Assembly (NCBI GenBank): GCA_013152695.1
Contig: JAADFV010000459.1
Span: 1-20,058, forward strand
DNA length: 20,058 bases
Source: Chloroflexota bacterium
Lineage (GTDB): Bacteria > Chloroflexota > Anaerolineae > J102
Direction: 5' to 3'
Positions 7,492-15,565 of the stretch are shown here, in pieces. The notes beneath the pieces were generated by a model, which had not been told where the DNA came from, ran no database searches, and saw nothing but the letters and a program-made list of their open reading frames with translations. The position numbers and the translations under genes are program-made. Position 1 is the stretch's first letter. Every line of letters starts with the position of its first letter.

Positions 7492-10400
7492 TCAGGGATG
7501 AACGGTGTGTAGGAGCAGGGGTGTGTACAAATAGGTCACGTCCTCGTAATCACCAAAACGCATTTGCAGGGTGGTGTTGGGGGCAATGGAAACATAGTAC
7601 TCATTGGCCGTGCTGGAGGCAAAGCCAGGGGGATCGATCTCACTGATTTTGTAGCTGTCGGGCGCGGGGAGGTCGTTGAAAAGAGCAATTCCCTGGGAAT
7701 CAGTCTGAAGACGGGCAATTTCTTGAGTACCGGCAATATCGCTGACGATGACGCTGATGTTGGCCAAAGGCGGCTCATCGGCTTCGACAAGGCGGTTACG
7801 ATTGAGATCGTTCCAGACGAGGACACTGATCGCACCAGTTGGACGCGGCGTGGGTGTGACGGTGAGGGTGGGAGTAGGTGTTGGCGTAGGAGGCGCCACC
7901 AGGCCGAAGTTGACGATGAGAATACCGGCACCTGGTGCGAGCCAGCGATTAGGCGGGGGAGTGGTCAGATCCCAACCATCAGGGACAACCAGCACGAGTT
8001 CGTAGGTTGTAGCGGTTTCCAGACCGAAGAAGACAAAATGACCATCGGCATCCGTCGTTGTCTCCGCCACAACCAGACCGCTGATATTTTTGAGCTGGAG
8101 GGTGATGTTGGGGGCACCGGGCTCACCGGCGTCGATATCCTCGAAACCACCTCGATCCAGGTCCATCCAAACCAATCCCTGAATCCTACCACCCTCAGGG
8201 GTGGGCGTCGGCGTGACGGTGGCTGTGGGTGTGGTGGTGGGCGTTGTTGTGGGGGTGTGGGTAGGAGTCGACGTAGGTGTGATGGTGGGTGTGGCGGTTG
8301 GCGTCGCCGTGTCCAGAGGGATGCGTTCTGCCGGGAAGTTGTTGTTCTCGCTTTCCTGGCCGGCGATGACGGTAAGCCAACGCTCGCTCAGGAGCAATGT
8401 CCAGCCTGTGGGTGGGGTAACGCGCAACCGGTAGGTGCTGGGATTGATGCCGGTCATGCGGAAAAAGCCACTGTTGTCGCTGATAGCCTGGAGAACGGGA
8501 GTATTGTCGGGCAGGTAAAGGGTGACCAGAGCACCGGGGACAGGGTTTTCACCCACATCTCGTACGAGATCACGATCAAGGTCTTCGAAAATATAGCCTG
8601 AAACCGCGCCTGTTGAACTCTGAGGGGTAGGTGTAGCGGTGGCTGTGGCTATGGGCGTGGGTGTATTCGTCACGATCACGGTAGGAGTGGCCGTGGGCAC
8701 CTGGCCAGTGGGCGTCACTGTGGGTGTAATTTGGGGAATATCACTCAAGTTTTGCACGTCGACGTGATGGATGTATTCGTCGCCATCGTTGACACCGCTG
8801 CTACTGCGACTGTCGATATAAAAGTCGGTACTGCCGGGGAGGCGGTTGCCAAAATAACCATTGTTAATGAGGAAGGTAGCGACTTTCCAGCGATTGCTGT
8901 TGGTTTTTGTCACCACTGTCGGTTTGGGGTCAGGTAAAATGCCGGTAGTGGGCAGACCGCCAGTGAGAACGAGACCAGTACTCACATCCCAGTCCTGAAT
9001 GGCGTAGAGAGAGGCCGCCTCCTCGCCATTGGTGCTGTCGACCATGAGTCGCCACTGGTCCGTACCGTGATCGAGATAGGTGACAGAGATACGCACGTCG
9101 TGATCATCGCCTGGATTGGCGGGTGGGGCCAGGTAGCGATCGTCGACATCGAAGAAAAAGCCGTAATTATTCGAAGCCTGATCGCTGCGCCGCGCTACCC
9201 AACCGGGATCGACTTCAATCTGTACAGGATATTCGACGGTATTGTCAATGTGGTAGAGCCCCACACTGTTGAGGGTAGCATCGTAAGGGTTGGGGTTGTA
9301 GTGCCAGGGCTGGTCGAGGACGGTAGAGTAGGGGCCATCCCAGCCCATGATACCGCCGTTGGTAAGAAAACGTTCATCATCGGTAAAAGGAATGGTGATG
9401 CCGCCAGGAGCTTCGTGCTGCTGGTAAAGATAGAATTCGTAGTTGCCGTTGGTGGGCCAACGATGCCATTGGTCATGTTCGATGACGTAGTAGCTAAGGT
9501 AGGTAGGATTGCGGTGTTCCCGCATCCGTGACCAGACACTGGGGGGCCTTTTCTCTCCGGCCTGCAGTCCTGTACCCAGATAACGGCTCGTCCAGGCCGC
9601 GATCTGCCGTGTGGCAGGGGTGTCGACATCGTAGCGCGTCGAGTTCCAGAAGCGGGAGAGTCGAATGTAATCGGCATGAATGTCGAGTGCCCTGGCCATG
9701 GACCAGTAGAATTCATTTTCGGTGGCCATCATGTAGTCGTAGCTTTCCAGCATGATGGGAACCTGGTCATTGTGCAGTCGAAGCTGGTCGTATTTGCCGG
9801 TGCAGGCATGGTTAGGGCCGTAGCAATTCTCGTTATCGGTAAAGTCGGAGGTGATGTTGTTGACGGAGAGGCCGATACCTTTGGCTGCAGCATAGTCGGC
9901 GATGTCTCGGGCGCTGGAGACACCGGCGGGAACATAGAAGGTGCCGTTTTGCGTAACGAGATCGAAAATATATCCTCCCTGGCCATCGGAAAAGGCGGCA
10001 GCATAGGTGTCGATGACATTGTGCACATAAGTTTCCCACTGGGTGGGACTAAGATAGCCGTTGCCAGCCAAAAAATCTTCGTCCTTGGCCGCATAGCCGG
10101 GATCTTTGTCATCAGCAGCACGATTTTCGCCATCTTTACCTACACCAATCGCGACCCAGCCGATACGGTCTTTTTGGGGACTGTTACGCAAATGGTCGGC
10201 GAGGGCGTTGATGAAGGTGGCATACTGGTTGAAAAAGTAGGAGTTAGCGTAGTCGGGTAAGTACCAGGGACCGCCAAAGTTGGTACAACCGCTGTAGTTA
10301 CGCTCATCAGGATAGGGAGAGAGGATCACGGTATCGTCGGCCGTGTTTTCGATACCATCTGGCCCCACTCGCACAAAGTAGGGGATGACATCGATGCCTT

Positions 10401-10827
10401 GCTGAGGACATCCCACCGAGCGACCGGTGTAGGGCATGACGGTGATGCCTACACTCTCATAGCCAGCGGCAACAGCATCGGTGATATAATTGTCGAGCCA
10501 GTCCCAACGATAGACACCTGGCTGTGGATTGAGTTTTTCCCAACTCCAAAAGCGAAAAGAGCCCTTCGCACTGGTGTTGCTAGGGCTGAGGAAAGACCAG
10601 CGGCCGTTTTCCAGGTAGAAGCCGGTAACGGCCGTGGGGCTGGTGTAGGCTTCGGCTTGAGGTTGGGCGGGAGGGGGTGTGGGCGCTGGCGACGGCGCGG
10701 AGATGGCCGTCGTGGCGAAGACTGCCAAAATCAGGCCTAGAACGAAGAGGAGGAGAACTGCTCGGGGTAGTGGCTTGCTCATGGTGTAGGCTTCTCGGGG
10801 GAGAGGAATGGTTTCATCAACAATCAT
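7492..10827 (-). CDS. Secreted TIM-barrel glycosidase-like protein with three SdrD/Cna-B-like domains
   Basis: This 1111-residue exported protein has a signal peptide at about 16-45 (basic SKPLPR, hydrophobic core LLLFVLGLILAVF, then Ala-rich). Residues 65-420 look like a clan-A (beta/alpha)8 glycosidase: W95 and W108-W110, WVAIGVGKDGENR (224-236) and QVPIMLESYDY (355-365), so E235 and E361 are candidate acid/base and nucleophile. This is inferred from motif order. A beta-rich domain spans about 515-697. Three SdrD/Cna-B-like domains follow (742-838, 880-977, 999-1095), the first two with the acidic D-x-D-x3-D...GE turn, separated by Thr-Pro linkers. The C-terminus YTPLLL resembles short hydrophobic tails of other Chloroflexota exoproteins. 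ATG 10827 is the longest start; ATG 10782 (residue 16) gives a more standard signal peptide, and neither has a strong ribosome-binding site. The glycan substrate is unknown. Confidence 0.8.
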   Translation of the reverse strand: MIVDETIPLPREAYTMSKPLPRAVLLLFVLGLILAVFATTAISAPSPAPTPPPAQPQAEAYTSPTAVTGFYLENGRWSFLSPSNTSAKGSFRFWSWEKLNPQPGVYRWDWLDNYITDAVAAGYESVGITVMPYTGRSVGCPQQGIDVIPYFVRVGPDGIENTADDTVILSPYPDERNYSGCTNFGGPWYLPDYANSYFFNQYATFINALADHLRNSPQKDRIGWVAIGVGKDGENRAADDKDPGYAAKDEDFLAGNGYLSPTQWETYVHNVIDTYAAAFSDGQGGYIFDLVTQNGTFYVPAGVSSARDIADYAAAKGIGLSVNNITSDFTDNENCYGPNHACTGKYDQLRLHNDQVPIMLESYDYMMATENEFYWSMARALDIHADYIRLSRFWNSTRYDVDTPATRQIAAWTSRYLGTGLQAGEKRPPSVWSRMREHRNPTYLSYYVIEHDQWHRWPTNGNYEFYLYQQHEAPGGITIPFTDDERFLTNGGIMGWDGPYSTVLDQPWHYNPNPYDATLNSVGLYHIDNTVEYPVQIEVDPGWVARRSDQASNNYGFFFDVDDRYLAPPANPGDDHDVRISVTYLDHGTDQWRLMVDSTNGEEAASLYAIQDWDVSTGLVLTGGLPTTGILPDPKPTVVTKTNSNRWKVATFLINNGYFGNRLPGSTDFYIDSRSSSGVNDGDEYIHHVDVQNLSDIPQITPTVTPTGQVPTATPTVIVTNTPTPIATATATPTPQSSTGAVSGYIFEDLDRDLVRDVGENPVPGALVTLYLPDNTPVLQAISDNSGFFRMTGINPSTYRLRVTPPTGWTLLLSERWLTVIAGQESENNNFPAERIPLDTATPTATPTITPTSTPTHTPTTTPTTTPTATVTPTPTPEGGRIQGLVWMDLDRGGFEDIDAGEPGAPNITLQLKNISGLVVAETTTDADGHFVFFGLETATTYELVLVVPDGWDLTTPPPNRWLAPGAGILIVNFGLVAPPTPTPTPTLTVTPTPRPTGAISVLVWNDLNRNRLVEADEPPLANISVIVSDIAGTQEIARLQTDSQGIALFNDLPAPDSYKISEIDPPGFASSTANEYYVSIAPNTTLQMRFGDYEDVTYLYTPLLLHTVHP
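7834..7893 (-). repeat. Third Thr-Pro linker coding repeat
   Basis: Degenerate (GTGGGTGTN)n-type DNA encodes residues 979-998 (PPTPTPTPTLTVTPTPRPTG) between the second and third SdrD/Cna-B-like domains. Such linkers are extended, often O-glycosylated, spacers. Tandem codon pairs of this sort are prone to expansion and contraction. Confidence 0.75.
8197..8313 (-). repeat. Second and longest Thr-Pro linker coding repeat
   Basis: This encodes residues 839-877, almost entirely Thr-Pro and Thr-Ala-Thr-Pro units, between the first and second SdrD/Cna-B-like domains. On the + strand it reads as a valine/glycine-rich frame, which explains the long antisense frame here. Confidence 0.8.
8614..8730 (-). 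repeat. First Thr-Pro linker coding repeat
   Basis: This encodes residues 700-738, joining the beta-rich domain to the first SdrD/Cna-B-like domain. It is more varied than the second linker, with Val, Ile and Asn between Thr-Pro units. Confidence 0.75.
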
Positions 10828-10890
10828 ACGTGGTGATTCCCCTGAAAAACCTTGATTGCCGGGGAACTGAGGGAAAAACAGGGTGTCAGG

Positions 10891-10912
10891 AAGATTTCAC
10901 CTTTGAAATCTT
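10891..10912 (-). promoter_or_regulatory. AT-rich hairpin in the leader of the surface-protein gene
   Basis: AAGATTTCA (10891-10899) and TGAAATCTT (10904-10912) form a perfect 9-bp inverted repeat around CCTT. It lies 64 bases upstream of the ATG at 10827 on the - strand. It is T-rich on its + strand 3' side but has no continuous U-tract on the - strand side, so an operator or leader hairpin is more likely than a terminator for this gene. Confidence 0.4.
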
Positions 10913-11173
10913 TGCTTTCTCTCTACTTTCTCCGGCATTCAAGACCTATTTCAGAGGACTCAAGGATCAATTGGCTATGAGAAGAATCGTCGCGGTAAGC
11001 AACGAAGGGCGGTGTTTGCAGACAGGCGGGAGCAGTCTGAAACAGTCTCCCCTGGTGAATTAGGCCACCTCTGTTGCAGAACTACTCCCGCGAACAAAAC
11101 TAGCGTAACATATGAAGATGAATATGGCATGAACGGCACCCCATCTGGGAGGTGAAAGTTTTGTAAGGTTCTG

Positions 11174-11182
11174 TGCTATACT
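11174..11182 (+). promoter_or_regulatory. Extended -10 promoter for the 11283 gene
   Basis: TGCTATACT combines the TGn extension with a five-of-six -10 box (TATACT, 11177-11182). There is no good -35 box, as expected for extended -10 promoters. Transcription would begin near 11189, about 94 bases before the start codon. Confidence 0.45.
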
Positions 11183-11282
11183 CCGCATGAGTGCATGTGA
11201 CTGTTGTGGTTTCGCACAGTTTCATCGACCGGTAAACTATCAGTATTTTGTCATAAATGCTTATGCGGAGGTTTGTTAGTCA

Positions 11283-11915
11283 ATGTCCTTTGGTCGTCAT
11301 TGGGAGTGGCGGGGTTTCGGTGATGTGGAGGAGGAGCTTCGTGCTCACGTTACCTCTTACCCCCTCTATCTCCAAACTGAAACACCTATGACAGATATCT
11401 ATTTGTGGACACCCAGGGCAAAAGTCAATGTCAAGTTGCGTGGCGATTCTCTCAAATTCAAACGATTCATTGCCAGAGAGGGTGTATTTGAGTGCTGGCT
11501 CGAAGATGAAGCAGAAGTGTTTCCTTTTCCGCTTTCAGGAGAAGCTCTGCGTCGCTTAGGAGAGGCCTTGGAGATCACCTTGCCAGACACATCACCTATC
11601 CCTCGAGCCGAGACCTTACTGAGTTGGCTACGCAAAGTGGCGCCGAAAGTGCGTGTTGTGCCTGTAGAAAAGCAAAGATCTCTGCATCTACTATCAGTCC
11701 CTGCGGCAGATCCGGTCATCGTGGAGCTGAGCGAGGTGCTGGTGCCAGAAACCATTACGACTTTTGCCCTCGAACACCCGCAACTGCCGGTGCTACGCAT
11801 CACCCTGGCACAATTTTCGCCTTTGATCCAAAACTTGCAGCCGTTAAGCTATTTTGAAGCATTGGCCCTGTGGGCGCAGGGGCAACGTCTGCGAGCAAGG
11901 CCTGTTCAAGGCTGA
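11283..11915 (+). CDS. Uncharacterised protein, possibly a divergent CYTH/triphosphate-tunnel fold
   Basis: I do not firmly recognise this 210-residue soluble protein. It has no signal peptide or membrane segment. The order of charged beta-strand motifs resembles CYTH/triphosphate tunnel metalloenzymes: an N-terminal WEWRGF (8-13), VNVKLRG (48-54), LKFKRF (57-62), VPVEKQR (126-132), VELSEV (146-151) and FALEHP (160-165). CYTH proteins line a tunnel with such Glu, Lys and Arg residues to hydrolyse or cyclise triphosphates. The standard N-terminal E-x-E-x-K is not intact, so this is a hypothesis. The ATG at 11283 follows GGAGG (11267-11271) with a long 11-base spacer. The last 10 bases overlap the end of the convergent glycosyltransferase gene, and no terminator is visible between them. 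Confidence 0.6.
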   Translation: MSFGRHWEWRGFGDVEEELRAHVTSYPLYLQTETPMTDIYLWTPRAKVNVKLRGDSLKFKRFIAREGVFECWLEDEAEVFPFPLSGEALRRLGEALEITLPDTSPIPRAETLLSWLRKVAPKVRVVPVEKQRSLHLLSVPAADPVIVELSEVLVPETITTFALEHPQLPVLRITLAQFSPLIQNLQPLSYFEALALWAQGQRLRARPVQG

Positions 11916-13939
11916 AGTTGCCAGTTTTGCAAGACAACTATGTCTTCACCGCTGCTGAGGGGGAGGCGCTTGCCCGTACTTTCGTCGTAAAAGCCGGTGA
12001 TGAGGCGGTAGGCACCGGGAGAAAGGGATGGGGGTGGATGCAAGATAAAGGTTGATTCGACGACTTCATGCGGCTGCCACTGATCGGTGGGCCGGGTTCC
12101 TAACAAGGGAATAGCATCATTTTGGGCAACAACCTGCCAGTCAGCGTCCAGGAGCTGCGTAAATACTTTCCAGGAGCGGTCAATGGTGCCGCGGCGTTGC
12201 CAATAAAGGGTAAGACGCAGAGGGCGGCCTGGTTGCGGGATAGCGGGCTCGAGGTCGAAACCCAGAAGGCGAATACCATCCCGAAAATCACGCGAAAGGG
12301 GGTAGGCGAAAGAGGGTGGGACCGTACGTAGGGTAGGCGTCGTGCGCCAGGCCTGCACACGCACATAAGTGAGGCCGGGAAAGACCTGGTCGAGGTAAAG
12401 CGTGCCGTGTTCTTGCAGCCAGGAACGAATGAAACCAGCAGGATCGTTGACCGTATCGTAACCCCTCAGCACCCAAACGGTGTTGAAATCGGCAAAGAGC
12501 TGATTGAGTTTGGCGGCAGCAGTTTCGTGATCGATAGCATAAAAATCACTGTTTGGATCACCCCAGCCGATGGAGGGATCGCCATCGATGTGACCTGTCG
12601 TAACAACAACGGGACCGGTACCGATTTTGCTCGAGGGCGGCGGATAGGCACTGAGACGGCCAAGCCAGGCAATAGAGTCGGGCCAGTAGGTGAGGAGGGC
12701 TGGGTAGAGATAGCCGGCGTTGATCAGGATAGCATCACGAGGGCCGATTCGATCGTAGATGAATTGCACGGCCCCACGCAAGTCGTCGGCGGCTTCGAAA
12801 CGGTAACGTTGGCTGTAAAAATGTTGCAGGCTTTGGGCAGAAAAGAGGGAAATGATGAGGAGGAAGGATGTGAGGACGAGCGGATGGAGCCAGGAACGCG
12901 GTTTTGCCACACGTTCCGCCACTTGCACGAGACCTACGGCCAACAGCAAAGGATAAGCGGTGCTGTAAAGATAGACATAGCGCACGTGGTACAACGGCGT
13001 CAATAGTTGTGAGAACAAAAAAATGAGAAAAAGTGGCCCCAGAAGGGTGACCGCCAAAAACCAGGAGGCTGTTCGGCTTTTCCCAGCCGGCATTCTGAAC
13101 AAGGGCAGGAGGGCTATCCCCAAAAGGATGAGAGCGAAGGGCCACCAATGCCTGGCATCGACAGATTGTCCTAGAGCAAGAGCAGTGCTGCTTTCTCGCA
13201 CCATTTTGATGATCAGCGCGGTCAAGGGTAAAGCATCTCGCCAGGGAGGAACGGGGGGATGTAAGGCCTGACGGAGAGCATGGGGAAGCCAGGGCAGGTA
13301 CAGGAGGAGAGCACCAACCTGGGTAAGCAGCCATGCGGGTAGTTGGCTTTTTGCATGCCGCCACAGCCACCAAATCACAAAAAGATTCAGGGCAACCAGG
13401 GCAAAAGCAGTGTAGTAGAGGCTCCACAAGGCTAAGGCGGCAGTAACGGCGTAGAGAAACAGGGTTCGCCGGGGCCAAGTCGCACTTTGGAGCAGGCTCC
13501 ATGTCAGCCATAACAAGCAACCGAGAAGGAACGTCCCCAGGGTGTACATGCGTACTTCTTGGGCGTACCACACACTGAAGGGGTTGATGGCATAAAGAAA
13601 AGCCGCCAAAATACCGATGTTGGCACCATACAGACGTCGTCCCAGTTGGGCAATGAGGGGCAGAAGAAGGATGCCAAATCCCACGGAAAAGAAGGCGTAA
13701 GCAAATTCGCTACGCCCTGCTGCCTGGGTCCAGAAATGGAGGAGGGCATAGTAAAGGGGCGGATGAATATCGCCGGCAGTATGCGCCCACATCGCAGTCA
13801 GTGATTGCGAGGAAAGAAAGGCACTGACTGTTTCATCATACCAGAGGCTATCTGCGCCCAAACGAATGAGGCGCAAGCCAAAAGCAAGAAGAAGGGTGCC
13901 TGTAAGCAGCCAGCGTTGACGGCGCGAAAAAGACTTCAC
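11906..13939 (-). CDS. Polytopic GT39/ArnT-like glycosyltransferase with C-terminal beta domain
   Basis: This 677-residue integral membrane protein is of the family-39/ArnT (GT-C) type, which transfers sugars from polyprenyl-phosphate donors outside the cytoplasmic membrane. After a first helix (10-26) comes SLWYDET (31-37), the family Asp-Glu catalytic motif in the first outer loop. DIHPPLYY (57-64) and WYAQEVRMYTL (124-134) are also diagnostic. About ten or more hydrophobic segments run to roughly residue 375, followed by a soluble outer domain. The last 130 residues or so (near 545-677), beginning around the RLLGFDLEP stretch, form an apparent beta-sandwich with a GTRPTDQW segment near the end. 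The start is GTG at 13939, 12 bases after the TreS stop, with no clear ribosome-binding site, so coupling is likely. It is the last gene of the kinase-TreS operon. Acceptor and sugar are unknown. Confidence 0.85.
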   Translation of the reverse strand: MKSFSRRQRWLLTGTLLLAFGLRLIRLGADSLWYDETVSAFLSSQSLTAMWAHTAGDIHPPLYYALLHFWTQAAGRSEFAYAFFSVGFGILLLPLIAQLGRRLYGANIGILAAFLYAINPFSVWYAQEVRMYTLGTFLLGCLLWLTWSLLQSATWPRRTLFLYAVTAALALWSLYYTAFALVALNLFVIWWLWRHAKSQLPAWLLTQVGALLLYLPWLPHALRQALHPPVPPWRDALPLTALIIKMVRESSTALALGQSVDARHWWPFALILLGIALLPLFRMPAGKSRTASWFLAVTLLGPLFLIFLFSQLLTPLYHVRYVYLYSTAYPLLLAVGLVQVAERVAKPRSWLHPLVLTSFLLIISLFSAQSLQHFYSQRYRFEAADDLRGAVQFIYDRIGPRDAILINAGYLYPALLTYWPDSIAWLGRLSAYPPPSSKIGTGPVVVTTGHIDGDPSIGWGDPNSDFYAIDHETAAAKLNQLFADFNTVWVLRGYDTVNDPAGFIRSWLQEHGTLYLDQVFPGLTYVRVQAWRTTPTLRTVPPSFAYPLSRDFRDGIRLLGFDLEPAIPQPGRPLRLTLYWQRRGTIDRSWKVFTQLLDADWQVVAQNDAIPLLGTRPTDQWQPHEVVESTFILHPPPSLSPGAYRLITGFYDESTGKRLPLSSGEDIVVLQNWQLQP

Positions 13940-13951
13940 TTGCGAGAGGAA

Positions 13952-15565
13952 TCAGAGTTTTTGGAGCCAGCGATAACCATAGGGGGGCAAAGTGATGCGG
14001 CTCTGCGACCAGTCTACATTGAGGAGAAGATCATGGCTTTGGGGAATATCAACAGCAAGAGCATGTTCACTGAGGTTGTGTAAGCAAACCACGGTTTCGC
14101 CCCGATATGAGCGTGTAAATCCCAGCAAAGCACGGTCTGGGTGTTCGATAAATTGAATATCACCCAAGGCAAGCGCAGGCTGGTCCTTGTAGATATCGAT
14201 CAGCTTCCGAAAACGGCTAAGTAAAGAGGTCGGATTGGAAAACTGACGGGCAACGTTGACCCGCTGGTAGCCATAGACAGGATCATCGATCACGGGGAGA
14301 TACAGTTTGTCGGCCTCAGAAAAGCCTGCATTGGTGCTTGCGTCCCATTGCATGGGTGTACGCACACCACTCCGATCGGGCAGGGAGATGTTGTCGCCCA
14401 TGCCGATTTCATCACCATAGTAGATGATGGGGCTGCCGGGAAGGGTAAACAGCAAGCTATTAAGCAGCTCGATCTTACGACGGTCGTTATCGAGTAAGGG
14501 AGCGAGGCGACGACGAATGCCGAGATTGAGTCGCATGCGAGGATCAGGCGCGTATTGCTCCCACATCCACTGACGTTCGACCTCAGTTACCATCTCTAAA
14601 GTCAGTTCGTCATGGTTACGCAAAAAGGTACACCATTGGCAGTTTGGGGGAATGGCCGGTGTGCGGTTGAGGATGTCAATGACGGGGGCACGATCGCCGC
14701 GTTTGAGGGCCATGTAAAGCCGGGGCATGACGGGAAAGTGAAATCCCATGTGGAATTCATCACCCGGCACCGAATTGTCATGAAGATCGCCCCCAAAATA
14801 GAGGCGGACATCTTCGGGCCACTGATTAGCCTCACAGAGAAGGATGGCATCGGGATATTCAGCATCCATCATTGCCCGCAGCCGTTTGAGGTAGGCATGG
14901 GTTTCCGGTAGATTTTCGCAATTGGTCCCTTCCCGTTCGAAGAGATAAGGAACGGCGTCGGCACGAAATCCATCCAAGCCCATATCCATCCAAAAACGGG
15001 CGATATTGAGCATTTCTTCTTGAACGGCGGGATTATCAAAATTGAGATCAGGTTGCTGGCGGTAAAAACGATGCCAGTAGTACTGCTTCCGAACATCATC
15101 CCAGGCCCAGTTCGAAGACTCTGTGTCGATGAAAATGATACGGGCATCACTGTATTTGTCGTCGCTGTCACTCCACACGTAATAATCGGTGTAGGGCTCC
15201 TGGCGACGGCGAGAAGCCTGAAACCAGGCATGCTGATCAGAGGTGTGATTCATGATCAGATCGGTGATAATATGCATCCCTCGCGCATGTGCCGCCTCGA
15301 TCAAAGCCTGAAAGTCCTCTAAATTGCCGTAATCAGGATGCACATCGTAGAAATCAGCAACATCGTAGCCATCATCGACCAATGGGGAGGGGTAAATGGG
15401 TAATAGCCAGATGCAATCGATGCCTAAATCGGCGAGATAATCGATCTGGCTGAGTGCGCCCTGTAAGTCGCCGTTACCGTCGCCGTTACTGTCTTTGAAG
15501 GCGCGGACGTAGAGTTCGTAAAAGACAGCGGTTTGATACCAGGCAGGTTGGGTTAATGTGATCAT
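13952..15565 (-). CDS. treS: Trehalose synthase (maltose alpha-D-glucosyltransferase, GH13)
   Basis: This cytoplasmic GH13 enzyme of 537 residues interconverts maltose and trehalose. Matches to TreS run end to end: [18 protein letters not shown] (13-30), [15 protein letters not shown] (66-80) and [12 protein letters not shown] (104-115). [17 protein letters not shown] (198-214) contains the nucleophile D203. [10 protein letters not shown] (244-253) supplies the acid/base E245, and [11 protein letters not shown] (316-326) the stabiliser D319. [12 protein letters not shown] (381-392) is also typical. A short insert (about 259-267) lies before GDEFHM. Length is normal for a stand-alone TreS; there is no fused maltokinase. 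The ATG at 15563-15565 overlaps the histidine-kinase stop as ATGA, with no good ribosome-binding site, so translation is probably coupled. Trehalose is a compatible solute, which makes a stress-sensing kinase upstream meaningful. No other trehalose or glycogen gene is near. Confidence 0.93.
   Translation of the reverse strand: MITLTQPAWYQTAVFYELYVRAFKDSNGDGNGDLQGALSQIDYLADLGIDCIWLLPIYPSPLVDDGYDVADFYDVHPDYGNLEDFQALIEAAHARGMHIITDLIMNHTSDQHAWFQASRRRQEPYTDYYVWSDSDDKYSDARIIFIDTESSNWAWDDVRKQYYWHRFYRQQPDLNFDNPAVQEEMLNIARFWMDMGLDGFRADAVPYLFEREGTNCENLPETHAYLKRLRAMMDAEYPDAILLCEANQWPEDVRLYFGGDLHDNSVPGDEFHMGFHFPVMPRLYMALKRGDRAPVIDILNRTPAIPPNCQWCTFLRNHDELTLEMVTEVERQWMWEQYAPDPRMRLNLGIRRRLAPLLDNDRRKIELLNSLLFTLPGSPIIYYGDEIGMGDNISLPDRSGVRTPMQWDASTNAGFSEADKLYLPVIDDPVYGYQRVNVARQFSNPTSLLSRFRKLIDIYKDQPALALGDIQFIEHPDRALLGFTRSYRGETVVCLHNLSEHALAVDIPQSHDLLLNVDWSQSRITLPPYGYRWLQKL

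Larger units (their letters stand above)
10828..11282. other. 455-bp intergenic region between divergent genes
   Basis: No gene is supported here. It holds a 9-bp-stem hairpin (10891-10912) in the leader of the surface-protein gene, an extended -10 promoter for the + strand gene (11174-11182), a small hairpin at 11201-11219 and an interrupted inverted repeat ending on the ribosome-binding site at 11260-11270. I could not find a convincing promoter for the - strand gene; the best -35 candidates (TTGATC, minus strand of 10965-10970) lack a fitting -10 box. Confidence 0.7.

Noticed and set aside
8197..8313. CRISPR-like array impression from the repeated GTGGGTGT units
   Set aside because: The units are coding Thr-Pro repeats without uniform repeat length or spacers.
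7564..8601. A 345-codon + strand frame, glycine- and valine-rich
   Set aside because: It lies fully antisense to the surface-protein gene and its composition is the reverse reading of the Thr-Pro linkers. No ribosome-binding site or domain supports it.
12735..13571. A 278-codon - strand frame inside the GT39-like gene
   Set aside because: Same strand, other frame of a clear membrane glycosyltransferase; Pro/Ser/Cys-rich translation typical of out-of-frame reading.
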